Below the pieces are notes generated by a model. That model was not told the origin of the DNA. It made no database searches and was given only the letters and a program-made list of their open reading frames with translations. Below are positions 44,676 to 53,159 of a stretch of DNA of 64,000 bases, one piece after another. Numbering within the stretch: position 1 is the first letter of the stretch; each line of letters starts with the position of its first letter. Source of the DNA: Aureibacter tunicatorum (lineage in GTDB: Bacteria > Bacteroidota > Bacteroidia > Cytophagales > Cyclobacteriaceae). Where the stretch lies: contig NZ_AP025305.1 of the NCBI RefSeq assembly GCF_036492635.1, forward strand, positions 1,054,001 to 1,118,000, in the 5' to 3' direction. A program made the position numbers and the translations under genes.

Positions 44676-45659
44676 TTATTTTCCCCAAGTCAATAGCCTT
44701 TGTTCTCCTTTTAGGTTCTGAATATGATTTACTTCTTGAGAAACCTCTAGTACTCCTTTGTATTCATTTAGATGATTTCTAATAGCAAAATATCGGATGA
44801 ATAACATTTTCCCTCGATGATTAAACCAAAAATCAGCATTGCTTTCACTGCCACTTTTAAACTCCTCTAGAATGCTTAGGACAGTGTTCACGCTTTTGGG
44901 AGGATGGCAAAATTTAACTTCTCTGCCTATGATTCCCGGACTTCTGGGGAACACCCTTTCTTCTCCTCTATTATAGAAAAGCACTCTGTCATTTTCGTCT
45001 ACATAAGTGATGTCAAAAGGCAACGTTTGCAGCATTAGATTCACTTGTTCCAAGTTGAGCCAGCCTTCATTCATTTTGAGTTTATTTGAAACTTTTTCTT
45101 CTATGATTGTCTCGTGTATGTTGTATTTTTTTGTTATTTTGTGCGGGTATGCCCAACCAATTTCTTGTTCTCCGTTAGTTATTTCTATCCATTCGGATGC
45201 TGAGATAATATTAAGCGCATTTGGAAAAAGTATAGAATTTTCTCTGTCAAATAAACGCTTTACTCCTTCGAATAAGAGAGGAAGGCTTTGATTTATTTGA
45301 GTGAATTCATTTCTTTCGTAGCAGGAATAAATCAAATCAATTTGGGATCTTAATGTATCATGAAATGACCACATGCCCATGCTGGGAGCTTTCCATCCAT
45401 GTTTTTCAAGATAGGGGAATAATTGATTTTCTTTGCGTGAGAAGCGCTTTTTGATTTGAGCAAACTGATTGAATAAGTTGAAGAACTCTTGAGTTTGCGT
45501 ATTAATATCCAAATTTTCAATATCTTGAATAATTTGAATCAGATGATTTTTTTCTTGATCGTAAATATTGATCGGGTGATTGGGTGCTAAATTATTATAC
45601 ATTTTGTCGCTGATGTTGGTGTAACCACTGCAATTTGCAACAAGGAAAGAATTTAGCAT
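44676..45659 (-). CDS. Hemerythrin-like and PAS domain protein (DUF438-related)
   Basis: A 327-residue soluble protein. The N-terminal half has hemerythrin-like signatures: NHPINIYDQEKNHLI, FSRKENQLFPYLEKHGWKAP, MWSFHDTLRSQI and RLFDRENSILFPNAL, supplying His and Glu for a diiron centre. The C-terminal PAS domain has FDITYVDENDRVLFYN and a later FWFNHRGKMLFIRYFAIRN. This is the DUF438 family arrangement, but it lacks the N-terminal DUF438/DUF1858 parts that make full members about 400 residues. A role in sensing oxygen, NO or iron is plausible from the family. Confidence 0.75.
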   Translation of the reverse strand: MLNSFLVANCSGYTNISDKMYNNLAPNHPINIYDQEKNHLIQIIQDIENLDINTQTQEFFNLFNQFAQIKKRFSRKENQLFPYLEKHGWKAPSMGMWSFHDTLRSQIDLIYSCYERNEFTQINQSLPLLFEGVKRLFDRENSILFPNALNIISASEWIEITNGEQEIGWAYPHKITKKYNIHETIIEEKVSNKLKMNEGWLNLEQVNLMLQTLPFDITYVDENDRVLFYNRGEERVFPRSPGIIGREVKFCHPPKSVNTVLSILEEFKSGSESNADFWFNHRGKMLFIRYFAIRNHLNEYKGVLEVSQEVNHIQNLKGEQRLLTWGK

Positions 45660-45679
45660 ATGCTTCTAATCATAAGCAA

Positions 45680-45704
45680 AAAGCTCCGAGGGTTTCGGAG
45701 CTTT
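45680..45704 (-). terminator. Terminator hairpin after the acidic lipoprotein gene
   Basis: AAAGCTCCGA and TCGGAGCTTT around GGGTT, with a T-rich tract in the minus-strand direction. Confidence 0.7.
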
Positions 45705-45711
45705 AGATTGG

Positions 45712-46506
45712 TTATTGTTTCTTAATGAAGTTAAGTTGAATTGTTATCGTTGATTCTTCATTGATTACATTGTCAATATTGACATTATTAAGAAAAATAG
45801 AGATGGTTTCACTTAAACCTTCTCCCTCGAATTCTTCTCCTAAAAGCTGTTGGATTTGAGAAGTTAATTCGCTAGTAGCTTCAGTATCGCTATTGTCAAA
45901 ATTACTTAAAAATGTTAATTGCTCCTCGTCCATTCCATTTGCTAAGATAACCTTTACATTATACGTTAAAGAAATCTTATTTTCACCAATTAATGCTGTT
46001 TTTGCTTCTGTATTTTCAGGGTTGCTAAAAATTTCCTGATACATTGGGTCCTCATCAAGGTTTTCATCATTTCCGACTTTCATTAGTATCGCTTTTGCAT
46101 CAAGATGAATAGTTTGATTCTCCTCATTAAAAGAGAAATTGATTTTTTCTCCTTCTTCTTCTTCTAAGTTGCTTTTTAAGACGGCATTGTTTTCATCAGT
46201 GAACTCAATAAATAATTCTTCTTCACTCAATGACTCTCCTAGCATTGGAGTCATTAAGGTAAATAAGCTATTAGTAGCTTCATCAGAAGTTGATAGATTA
46301 GTTGAAACAGAGTCTAGTTTCCATATTCCATTTAACATACTGGCAGAAACAGGGTCACTTGTTTCTGTGTTGTCATTTTCTTCTTTTTTGTCATCAGTAG
46401 TTTCAGTTTTTGGTTCGTCAGGCGATGCGTCTTCGCTTCCACAAGAAGAAAATACTAAACAATTAAGGCCAAATAAGATTATCAGTAAGTAGCTTTTATT
46501 GAACAT
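45712..46506 (-). CDS. Acidic lipoprotein of unknown function
   Basis: A 264-residue predicted lipoprotein with lipobox FSSC (Cys22) followed by an Asp/Glu-rich tract (about 23-50). The acidic tract after the cysteine is like the export signals that send Bacteroidota lipoproteins to the cell surface, so surface exposure is likely (inference). The rest begins LNGIWKLDSVSTNLS, a lipocalin-like opening common in such proteins, and is beta-rich. No named family recognised. It is divergent from another lipoprotein gene. Confidence 0.65.
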   Translation of the reverse strand: MFNKSYLLIILFGLNCLVFSSCGSEDASPDEPKTETTDDKKEENDNTETSDPVSASMLNGIWKLDSVSTNLSTSDEATNSLFTLMTPMLGESLSEEELFIEFTDENNAVLKSNLEEEEGEKINFSFNEENQTIHLDAKAILMKVGNDENLDEDPMYQEIFSNPENTEAKTALIGENKISLTYNVKVILANGMDEEQLTFLSNFDNSDTEATSELTSQIQQLLGEEFEGEGLSETISIFLNNVNIDNVINEESTITIQLNFIKKQ

Positions 46507-46591
46507 GTCGTGAAGTTTATTGATTTCAATGATTAAATATAATAGAATGTTTCATATAAAGTATGTATTCTCTACTAATATTTTAGATTTT

Positions 46592-47248
46592 ATGAGGAAG
46601 TTAGTAATTGTGATTATATCAATAGTTTGTTTTTCATGTTCGAATACAAAGTTGGTTTCAAGTTGGGAAAATTCGCATTTGAAAAGCGAGCAAATAAAGT
46701 CGCTTGCGGTAGTAGCCTTGATGAAAAATAAAGTGGATGCCGCATCTTTTGAGAATGGTGTTGTTAGAATATTTTCGAAGAGAGGAGTTAAAACAGCATT
46801 TGGAAATCAGGTGTTGGAAACAGATAAGAAGTATTCTGAGCAAGAGTATAAGGATGCTTTGAAGAATAGTGGAGTGCAGGCGATTATTTTTTTCAAACTA
46901 ATAGGATTGGATAAGCAGCATGTTTATAATCCTCCGTCTACATATGTGTATGGAGGGGGTTTTTATGGAGGAGGCCCATATGGCGGGTATTATTTTCCAC
47001 AACCTTATGGCTTTAATTATTGGTGGCCCGGGTATCAAGTGGTTACAACTCCTGGGTATTGGAGTGAAACCAAAAATTATCAGATTGAAGTAGCTGTATA
47101 CAATGCTTCAGATGATCAACTGCTTTATATCGCTCGGACAGCTACTTTTCAGCCATATAATGCCACAGATTTAGGTGAATCTATAAGCGTGAAAGTATTC
47201 CAAGATTTGAAAAAAAGAGGCTTGGTGCCCTCTAAAAAGCATAAATAA
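46592..47248 (+). CDS. Lipoprotein, DUF4136-like
   Basis: A 218-residue lipoprotein with lipobox CFSC (Cys16). The segment VSSWENSHLKSEQIKSLAVV and the later ALKNSGVQAIIFFKLIGLDK suggest the DUF4136-like lipoprotein fold. A glycine/tyrosine-rich insertion GGGFYGGGPYGGYYFPQPYG lies in the middle, followed by strands ending YNATDLGESISVKVFQDLKK. The frame extends upstream to 46520; the ATG at 46592 is at the signal peptide. Confidence 0.65.
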   Translation: MRKLVIVIISIVCFSCSNTKLVSSWENSHLKSEQIKSLAVVALMKNKVDAASFENGVVRIFSKRGVKTAFGNQVLETDKKYSEQEYKDALKNSGVQAIIFFKLIGLDKQHVYNPPSTYVYGGGFYGGGPYGGYYFPQPYGFNYWWPGYQVVTTPGYWSETKNYQIEVAVYNASDDQLLYIARTATFQPYNATDLGESISVKVFQDLKKRGLVPSKKHK

Positions 47249-47334
47249 TTATCGGGTAGTTATTTAGTTTATCGCTTTTCTAATGTTTACATAGGGTTTC
47301 TAAATACTAATTTGTTCTTTAATATTTAAAGAAA

Positions 47335-47357
47335 AAGACCGCTTTTGGAGCGGTCTT
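47335..47357. terminator. Bidirectional terminator hairpin
   Basis: AAGACCGCT and AGCGGTCTT around TTTGG, between the DUF4136-like lipoprotein gene (+) and the M3 peptidase gene (-). Confidence 0.8.
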
Positions 47358-47365
47358 GATTGTTG

Positions 47366-49465
47366 TTATATCCCTAAGGATTTTATGAATGAGTCTTGCT
47401 TTGGCTTTCGTCCTAAGAAATCTTTTAAAATTTCCTGAGCTTCTTTTGAGCTTCCTTTAGCTAATATGAAATCTCTATAATCTTTTCCAGTTTTAGCATT
47501 TAAAACGCCTTCGTTCGCAAATCGAGAGAACATGTCGGCAGCGAAAACATTGCTCCACATATATCCATAGTAATTTGCTGCATAATCATTCAAGTGTCCA
47601 AAACCAGCTTGAGTATGAATCCCCTCTGTGAAAGGATACTGCATGGTTCTCTCATAAACATCTTTAAGCACATCGGTTGTGCTTGAGGAACCATTAGGGT
47701 CGTATCTGTCATGCAGTTCCATATCTATGATTCCGTAGAATAATTGCCTTGTTACGTATAGTCCGGATCCAACATTTTTAGCGGCAAGCATTTTATCGAA
47801 CATTTCTTTTGGCAATGTTTCGCCTGTTTCATGATGCTTGGCGAATAATTCTAATGATTCATATTCCCATGCCCAATTTTCAAGAATTTGGGAAGGGGCT
47901 TCTACAAAGTCAGCATCTACTTTTGTTCCTGATTGAGAGAATAATTGAGCTTCGGTTAGCATTTGGTGCAAAACGTGTCCGAATTCATGGAAAAACAGCT
48001 CAACATCAGCATGTGACATTAATGCAGGACTGTCTGCAGTCGCTTGAGGGAAATTACAGACAAGAGACGCGTTTGGAATTTGATAAGCTTTCGGTGTTTG
48101 TCTGGCATAAATAAAGCCTTGGCACATAGCATGGTTATATTTATTGGCTCTTGGATGAAGATCAAGGTAGAATCTTCCGATGAGCTTGCCATTGTCTTTT
48201 ACTTCGTACATGGTGACATCAGAGTGCCACACATCAGGATTTTCAACTTGGCTATATTCTACGCCAAACAAGTTTTGTGTGATTTTGAAAAAGCCGTCAA
48301 TGACATTGTTGATTTCAAAATACTCTTTTACTTTCTCTTGATCAACACTGTATTTTTCTTTTAATAAGATGTTTCTATAAAAAGCTGATTCCCAATGCTC
48401 AATACTATTGATATTCTGATCTTTTTTATATGCGCGTTTGACCTCTAGTAGTTCTTCGATATCCGCTTTTGCTTTTGGAGTTGCTTTATCAAGAAGACCA
48501 TTTTCAAATTCCCATACAGTTTTGGTGTCCTTGGCCATTTTACTGCTTAACTTGAAAGCCGCATATGTCTCATAGCCTAATAGGTTGGCTAATTGCTTAC
48601 GAAGCTTAAGCATTTTATCCAATACTTCAAGGTTTTTCTGACCTCCAATATTCTGTCTTTTTATGAATAGCTCTTTTCTGAGTTCATCGCTTTCTGCATA
48701 CCTGAGAACAGGAGAGTAATCAGGGTTGGATAATCCTATTTTGTAAGTGCCGTCTTCTTGTCTTCTTGCTTTCTTATATTCTTCGGAGAGGCCTTTGGTT
48801 TGTTCTTCTGATACGATTATAAAATCTTTATATTCAGCGATGTTCTTGTCAAATTCCAGTCCAAGGCCATTTAACTTTTCCTTGATCGCCTTTAGTTCTT
48901 TTTTCTTGTTTTTGTCAAGCCCCAAGCCATTTCTTTCAAAGCTTTTGATCTCATCATTTAAGAATTTCTTCTCTGCTTCATTTAATATGCTTGCATTTTC
49001 AGAGTTCTTGAAGCTCTTTAAGGCATTGTATAACTTTTCATTCAGGCTAAGTTCTGTGTAAAAATCTCCAAGCGTTTTGTTAGCGTCGGTAGCATTGTTT
49101 CTGATCAAGGAGTCAGGGCTGGTAGCTGATAGTAGGTACATTGTGCCTGAGTGTTGTCCCAAGCCTGCGTAAATATTATCAAGAGCTATTAGTGTATTTT
49201 CTTTGGTTCTGCTATCTGATTTGATTTTCAACAGTTGTTTTAATGCCTGTTTTGCATTCGAGATAGTTATCTCTGTCGCTTCAGGTATGTGATTGGCTGA
49301 GATCGAGCTAAATGAGATTGGATGATTAAATTCGTTGAAAATCGGATTTTTAACAGCATTGATGTTTGCTTCCTTAGTAAGGTTTTCATGTTTTTCTTGT
49401 GAAGGAGAGCATTGGGATAATAGCATTAATCCCGCGAGTCCTAGAGGAAGTATTTTTTTAAGCAT
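47366..49465 (-). CDS. M3 family metallopeptidase, lipoprotein (Dcp/oligopeptidase-like)
   Basis: A 699-residue zinc peptidase with a lipoprotein signal (lipobox LSQC, Cys19). The HExxH motif is HEFGH at 493-497, followed by the third zinc ligand region LENWAWE. C-terminal YYGYMWSNVFAADMFSRF is typical for M3 dipeptidyl carboxypeptidase. It is probably attached to the inner leaflet of the outer membrane, cutting short peptides. The frame opens at 49507, but the ATG at 49463-49465 gives the lipoprotein signal at the N-terminus. Confidence 0.88.
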   Translation of the reverse strand: MLKKILPLGLAGLMLLSQCSPSQEKHENLTKEANINAVKNPIFNEFNHPISFSSISANHIPEATEITISNAKQALKQLLKIKSDSRTKENTLIALDNIYAGLGQHSGTMYLLSATSPDSLIRNNATDANKTLGDFYTELSLNEKLYNALKSFKNSENASILNEAEKKFLNDEIKSFERNGLGLDKNKKKELKAIKEKLNGLGLEFDKNIAEYKDFIIVSEEQTKGLSEEYKKARRQEDGTYKIGLSNPDYSPVLRYAESDELRKELFIKRQNIGGQKNLEVLDKMLKLRKQLANLLGYETYAAFKLSSKMAKDTKTVWEFENGLLDKATPKAKADIEELLEVKRAYKKDQNINSIEHWESAFYRNILLKEKYSVDQEKVKEYFEINNVIDGFFKITQNLFGVEYSQVENPDVWHSDVTMYEVKDNGKLIGRFYLDLHPRANKYNHAMCQGFIYARQTPKAYQIPNASLVCNFPQATADSPALMSHADVELFFHEFGHVLHQMLTEAQLFSQSGTKVDADFVEAPSQILENWAWEYESLELFAKHHETGETLPKEMFDKMLAAKNVGSGLYVTRQLFYGIIDMELHDRYDPNGSSSTTDVLKDVYERTMQYPFTEGIHTQAGFGHLNDYAANYYGYMWSNVFAADMFSRFANEGVLNAKTGKDYRDFILAKGSSKEAQEILKDFLGRKPKQDSFIKSLGI

Positions 49466-49545
49466 TTTGACTGTTTTTTGGGTAAATGAGCGATGGTTAT
49501 AATTCACAAAGCAGCTGTGTTAATTACTCGCAGCTATAAATAAAA

Positions 49546-49599
49546 TATACCTGAATCATTTTTCTACTCAGCATATGGCAGAAAAATAATTCAGGTATA
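49546..49599. repeat. 20-bp inverted repeat
   Basis: Arms at 49546-49565 and 49580-49599 (left arm TATACCTGAATCATTTTTCT) match in 19 of 20 positions around a 14-base loop. They lie in the 170-base gap between two minus-strand genes. It may terminate the amidase transcript, with a T-rich stretch after it on the minus strand, but it is longer and less GC-rich than the other terminators here. Confidence 0.7.
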
Positions 49600-49635
49600 C
49601 GAAAATTAATATTTTAAAATGAATTAATCAAGAGA

Positions 49636-50928
49636 CTATTTCTTTTGCAATAAGCCGGTCGTCAGCCAGTTGGCGATAGCTTGTCGATTGTCTTCGGGTA
49701 AAATTCGTCTTTGATCTTGAATGTTTTGTATATTTCCTAATTCAATAAATGTAGCTACAGGTTTTGACTCTCGAAGCATAAAAAGATCTCTGGCTTTGAC
49801 GATCCCGTTATAGCCTCTGCCTTTTTGTCTTTGCTCATATTTTTTTCTTATCGTGTTTTGAAGGCTTGTAGTAAACACTTTTGATTTTGAGCTTGATGGT
49901 TGATGATAAAAAAACATGTCAATGCGCTTGTCTTTTTCTCTTGAGTCAATGTGGAGACAAATGAGCCTTTGGTATTTATAGCCTTTTGATTTGTTGTAGT
50001 CGTAAAGTTGGTTGACCGCATTTTTTCTTTGTTCAAGTCTTTCTAGTTGGTTTCTTGGGATTTCAAGGTTCGGCCAACACTTTTCGTCTTTGCTGGGTTT
50101 CAAGTAATTTCCAGAACGAATGCCATCATTAGGGTCTCTGATGATCACATAGGCTTTAGCTCCGTGGCTGAGCAAGTTTCTAGCTAATCTCAAGGCAACA
50201 TCATAAGCATATTCGTCTTCGTGGAGTTCGAATTTTCCTCTAGTATAAACAGATCCCGGATCAGGGCCTCCGTGCCCGCTAACAATATAGTAAACACAGC
50301 CTTTCAATGCCTGTGATTTGAGAGGAACTCTCGCATGCTTTGGACCGAATATTGGAAAGTTTCCAGCGATTTTTCCAGAGCCAATTTCGGAATTAATCGT
50401 AGATTCGGCTTTGACTGCTGAGCTTTCGTGATTAACCAACGTAGCTGCTTTTTTTGTTGATGTATTGGCTACTTCCTCTATTGTTTCTTCTTCGGGAATT
50501 GTTCTATTGGTTTTGGTATCTTCCAAAACTAAGTGATAAGGCACCCATAATTCTTTGTCATCGATGAAGTCAGATTTTTTAACTTTTTTTTCATGCAACT
50601 CATCATTGTACGCGATTACAGCTTCCGCAGTGCTCCAACCAGAAAGTTTCGCGCTTTTTTTAACGCTGAAGCCATTGTATTTATATTTTAATATCGGCAA
50701 AAGATATTTCTTTTGAGGATCGAGCGTATGATCGCTTTTGATTCTGTTCAGTCCTAAAAAATAATGATAATTCTCATTGTGTTGATCCAGAGAATATCTT
50801 TTCAATATTTGAGATATGCTTTCTTTATTCTTAGGATTTGCTTTTACATACTCATTTATTTGACTAAATGTAGTCAGTTGAGTTAAACAAAATATTATGA
50901 TGAATATATGTGTTCGATTTAGATGCAT
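49636..50928 (-). CDS. N-acetylmuramoyl-L-alanine amidase (Amidase_3)
   Basis: A 430-residue exported hydrolase. After a signal peptide come regions resembling LysM-like or linker modules (about 25-140), then a zinc amidase domain with IVSGHGGPDPGSVY (zinc His), HEDEYAYDVALRLARN (zinc Glu), LICLHIDSRE (zinc His) and FIELGNIQNIQDQR (catalytic Glu). It cleaves the amide bond between MurNAc and the stem peptide during cell separation or recycling. The C-terminus is complete. Confidence 0.85.
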   Translation of the reverse strand: MHLNRTHIFIIIFCLTQLTTFSQINEYVKANPKNKESISQILKRYSLDQHNENYHYFLGLNRIKSDHTLDPQKKYLLPILKYKYNGFSVKKSAKLSGWSTAEAVIAYNDELHEKKVKKSDFIDDKELWVPYHLVLEDTKTNRTIPEEETIEEVANTSTKKAATLVNHESSAVKAESTINSEIGSGKIAGNFPIFGPKHARVPLKSQALKGCVYYIVSGHGGPDPGSVYTRGKFELHEDEYAYDVALRLARNLLSHGAKAYVIIRDPNDGIRSGNYLKPSKDEKCWPNLEIPRNQLERLEQRKNAVNQLYDYNKSKGYKYQRLICLHIDSREKDKRIDMFFYHQPSSSKSKVFTTSLQNTIRKKYEQRQKGRGYNGIVKARDLFMLRESKPVATFIELGNIQNIQDQRRILPEDNRQAIANWLTTGLLQKK

Positions 50929-51142
50929 ATGATCTGTTCAGGCCTTCTTAGTTAATAGCTTTTCTATGTAAATGATAAAATTATATAAATATAATTAAAA
51001 TATTAAATTGAAATGAAAGAATAAATGAATTGAAACAGCAATATAGCTTGGGAAACTAGACAAAAATATAATTAATAATTTGTAATGAAATTTATTAAGA
51101 ACGATTTTTAATAGAATATTTTAACCATAAAGTGAGATTTCG

Positions 51143-51679
51143 ATGGATTTGAAAGGTTGTCTGATAGATATAATTGATCAAGCTCAACTTTGGAGTGATC
51201 CGTATGAGCTTAAAAGATCTGATTACATTTCATATCCGGGAAAAATAGACAAGAACCTATATTATGTATTGGATGGAAGCCTTAGAGTTTTTTTTGAGAG
51301 AGGAGAGGAAGAGTTTACTTTAAGGTTAGGTTATCGCGGGTCGTTTATTACTGCATTGGATTCATTTATTACTTCGAACCCTTCAGAATTGTATATTCAA
51401 GCTTTGAGAAAGCTTCAGGTCAGGCATGTGGAAAAGGAACGCTTAATGAATCATTTGTATTCTGATCAGAGGAAACAGGAGTTGTGGATGCAGATGCAAC
51501 AAATGCTGATTTTTCAACAGTTTGAAAGGGAAAAAGATCTATTGATTGACTCTCCTCGTGAAAGGTTTAAAAAAGTTTTGGAGAGAAGCCCTGAAGTATT
51601 CCAGCAAGTTCCTCATAAATATATTGCTTCATATCTAAGAATGACACCGGAAACTCTTTCCAGACTTCAGAAATCTTGA
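51143..51679 (+). CDS. Crp/Fnr family transcriptional regulator
   Basis: A 178-residue regulator with an N-terminal cyclic-nucleotide-like beta roll (about 25-110: YYVLDGSLRVFFERGEEEFT) and a short C-terminal helix-turn-helix PHKYIASYLRMTPETLSRLQ. The phosphate-binding cassette residues of true CRP are not evident, so a nucleotide effector is not implied. It is followed 49 bases later by a DinB-like gene, probably in one transcript. Confidence 0.8.
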   Translation: MDLKGCLIDIIDQAQLWSDPYELKRSDYISYPGKIDKNLYYVLDGSLRVFFERGEEEFTLRLGYRGSFITALDSFITSNPSELYIQALRKLQVRHVEKERLMNHLYSDQRKQELWMQMQQMLIFQQFEREKDLLIDSPRERFKKVLERSPEVFQQVPHKYIASYLRMTPETLSRLQKS

Positions 51680-51728
51680 GTTGAATCAAGAATTTGCATC
51701 AATATAAGTTTCAATTTTACAATAAAAA

Positions 51729-52304
51729 ATGAAAGTGGAAATTGAAGAATTTTATTCGGAGTTATTGATGTTAAATCAAAAGCATTTGTCCTTGATACAG
51801 AAGTATAAAGCTTTGGATGAAAAAGATTTGAGATTCAAAATTGATATTGAATCTTGGAGTTGTTTGGAATGTATTGAGCACTTGAATTATTACGGAGAAT
51901 ATTATACACCCTATTTTGAGCTTGTCATCGAAAATTCAAGCAAAGGCAATAAAGGTGCGTTGACTTTTAAATCAGGTTGGCTAGGCGGTTATTTTGCAAA
52001 GTCGATGAAGCCAGAGGCAAAGAAGATGAAAACTCTTAAAGTATCAAACCCATTAAACACTGATGTTGATATAAAAGCACTTGAGGTATTGGAAAACCAT
52101 TTATCAAGAATGCAAACTATTCTCAGAGAGTATAGAGAAGAGAAGGTTGATTTGCAAAAGAATAAAATTCCAATATCACTGACAAAATGGATTAAAATCA
52201 ATCTCGGAGATGCCTTAAAAGTTGTTGTGTATCACAATGATCGCCATTTTGCCCAATGCGAAAGGTTGTTGGCTTTGCAAAAAAATAGAAGTTTGACAAC
52301 ATGA
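51729..52304 (+). CDS. DinB/YfiT-like four-helix protein
   Basis: A 191-residue protein of the DinB superfamily (DinB_2 type): SWSCLECIEHLNYYGEYYTP supplies the first metal His region and YHNDRHFAQCERL the last pair, as in the family's three-His metal site. Members act in stress responses or as thiol-dependent transferases in Gram-positives; the role here is unknown. It lies between the Crp-like gene and a membrane protein gene. Confidence 0.8.
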   Translation: MKVEIEEFYSELLMLNQKHLSLIQKYKALDEKDLRFKIDIESWSCLECIEHLNYYGEYYTPYFELVIENSSKGNKGALTFKSGWLGGYFAKSMKPEAKKMKTLKVSNPLNTDVDIKALEVLENHLSRMQTILREYREEKVDLQKNKIPISLTKWIKINLGDALKVVVYHNDRHFAQCERLLALQKNRSLTT

Positions 52305-52425
52305 TAAATCTATTTTATAAGCAAATAGAAAATATAGATAGAGTCTAATCTTGCAATTGAATCAGTTTTCTCTTTGTATTCTTTCGCTATTAATTAAATT
52401 TGCTTTGGAACTAAAACTAAAAGCG

Positions 52426-52872
52426 ATGTATCAAATTTTATTGAATGCCCATTTTATAATAGCTTGCGTTATCATATTAATGTCTATAGGAGTGCTCATC
52501 AAGTCATACAGTGGTTGGTTGGGGAATAAAGCATATTCAAAAGGTGATAATGGCATGACAGCCGGGTTTGTTGGATTGATTTGGTTGAATTGTATTATTG
52601 GTTTGGCTTTGTACTTTGCCTTTAGCCCTATTACTGAGTATGCATTGCAGCATATGGGAGAGGCTATGAAGAATTCAAAAATGAGATTTTACGCTGTTGA
52701 GCACATTTCAGTGATGTTTTTCGCGGCTATCGTAGCGCAGGTTGCAAGAGTGAAAGTGAAGAAAGCTAGCAGTGATTTGCAAAAGTTTAAATTGTCTGCG
52801 ATTTTTTACACCATAACATTTGCATTGCTTGTATCTAGAATTCCTTGGGATAGAGTAATGGCTAAATTCTAA
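52426..52872 (+). CDS. Cytochrome-b-like four-helix membrane protein
   Basis: A 148-residue protein with four membrane helices. The pattern MYQILLNAHFIIACVIILMS, SGWLGNKAYSKGD, LIWLNCIIGLALYFAFSP, MRFYAVEHISVMFFAAIVAQ and RIPWDRV matches a Bacteroidota family annotated as cytochrome b-like, with conserved His in helix 1 (LLNAH) and near helix 3 (VEH) that could ligate heme. The frame opens at 52351 but the ATG at 52426 gives the family's usual start. Confidence 0.65.
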   Translation: MYQILLNAHFIIACVIILMSIGVLIKSYSGWLGNKAYSKGDNGMTAGFVGLIWLNCIIGLALYFAFSPITEYALQHMGEAMKNSKMRFYAVEHISVMFFAAIVAQVARVKVKKASSDLQKFKLSAIFYTITFALLVSRIPWDRVMAKF

Positions 52873-52900
52873 TAGAAAAAATATTATTAGTCGTTATATG

Positions 52901-52920
52901 AAGCCTTCTATTGAAGGCTT
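52901..52920 (+). terminator. Terminator hairpin
   Basis: AAGCCTTC and GAAGGCTT around TATT, with a run of T after it. Confidence 0.85.
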
Positions 52921-53092
52921 TTTTTATTTGTAATTTTTGAAATGTAATATCTTCAATTTATACTCTTCTTGTAGGATAATTTAATAATTTTTTAGGCTTT
53001 TATCTTTTTGGAGAATAAGCATTTAGTTATCATTCAAATTATTTTTTAGATTCATTACAAAATATCTATTGATAATATTATCTTGTTGTATA

Positions 53093-53120
53093 GTGCCCGA
53101 CAGAATTCAAGCTAGGGCAC
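53093..53120 (+). promoter_or_regulatory. GC-containing hairpin upstream of the TPR protein gene
   Basis: GTGCCC and GGGCAC, 16 bases apart, lie about 40 bases before the ATG at 53160 in otherwise AT-rich DNA. Could be a leader stem-loop; no RNA class recognised. Confidence 0.3.
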
Positions 53121-53159
53121 ATTGAATAGGAACTCAAAGAATAATTTAAAATAGCAAGC

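Noticed and set aside
45007-45291. Plus-strand frame inside the hemerythrin-PAS gene
   Set aside because: Composition and hydrophobic stretches are those of an antisense shadow; the minus-strand protein has clear family motifs.
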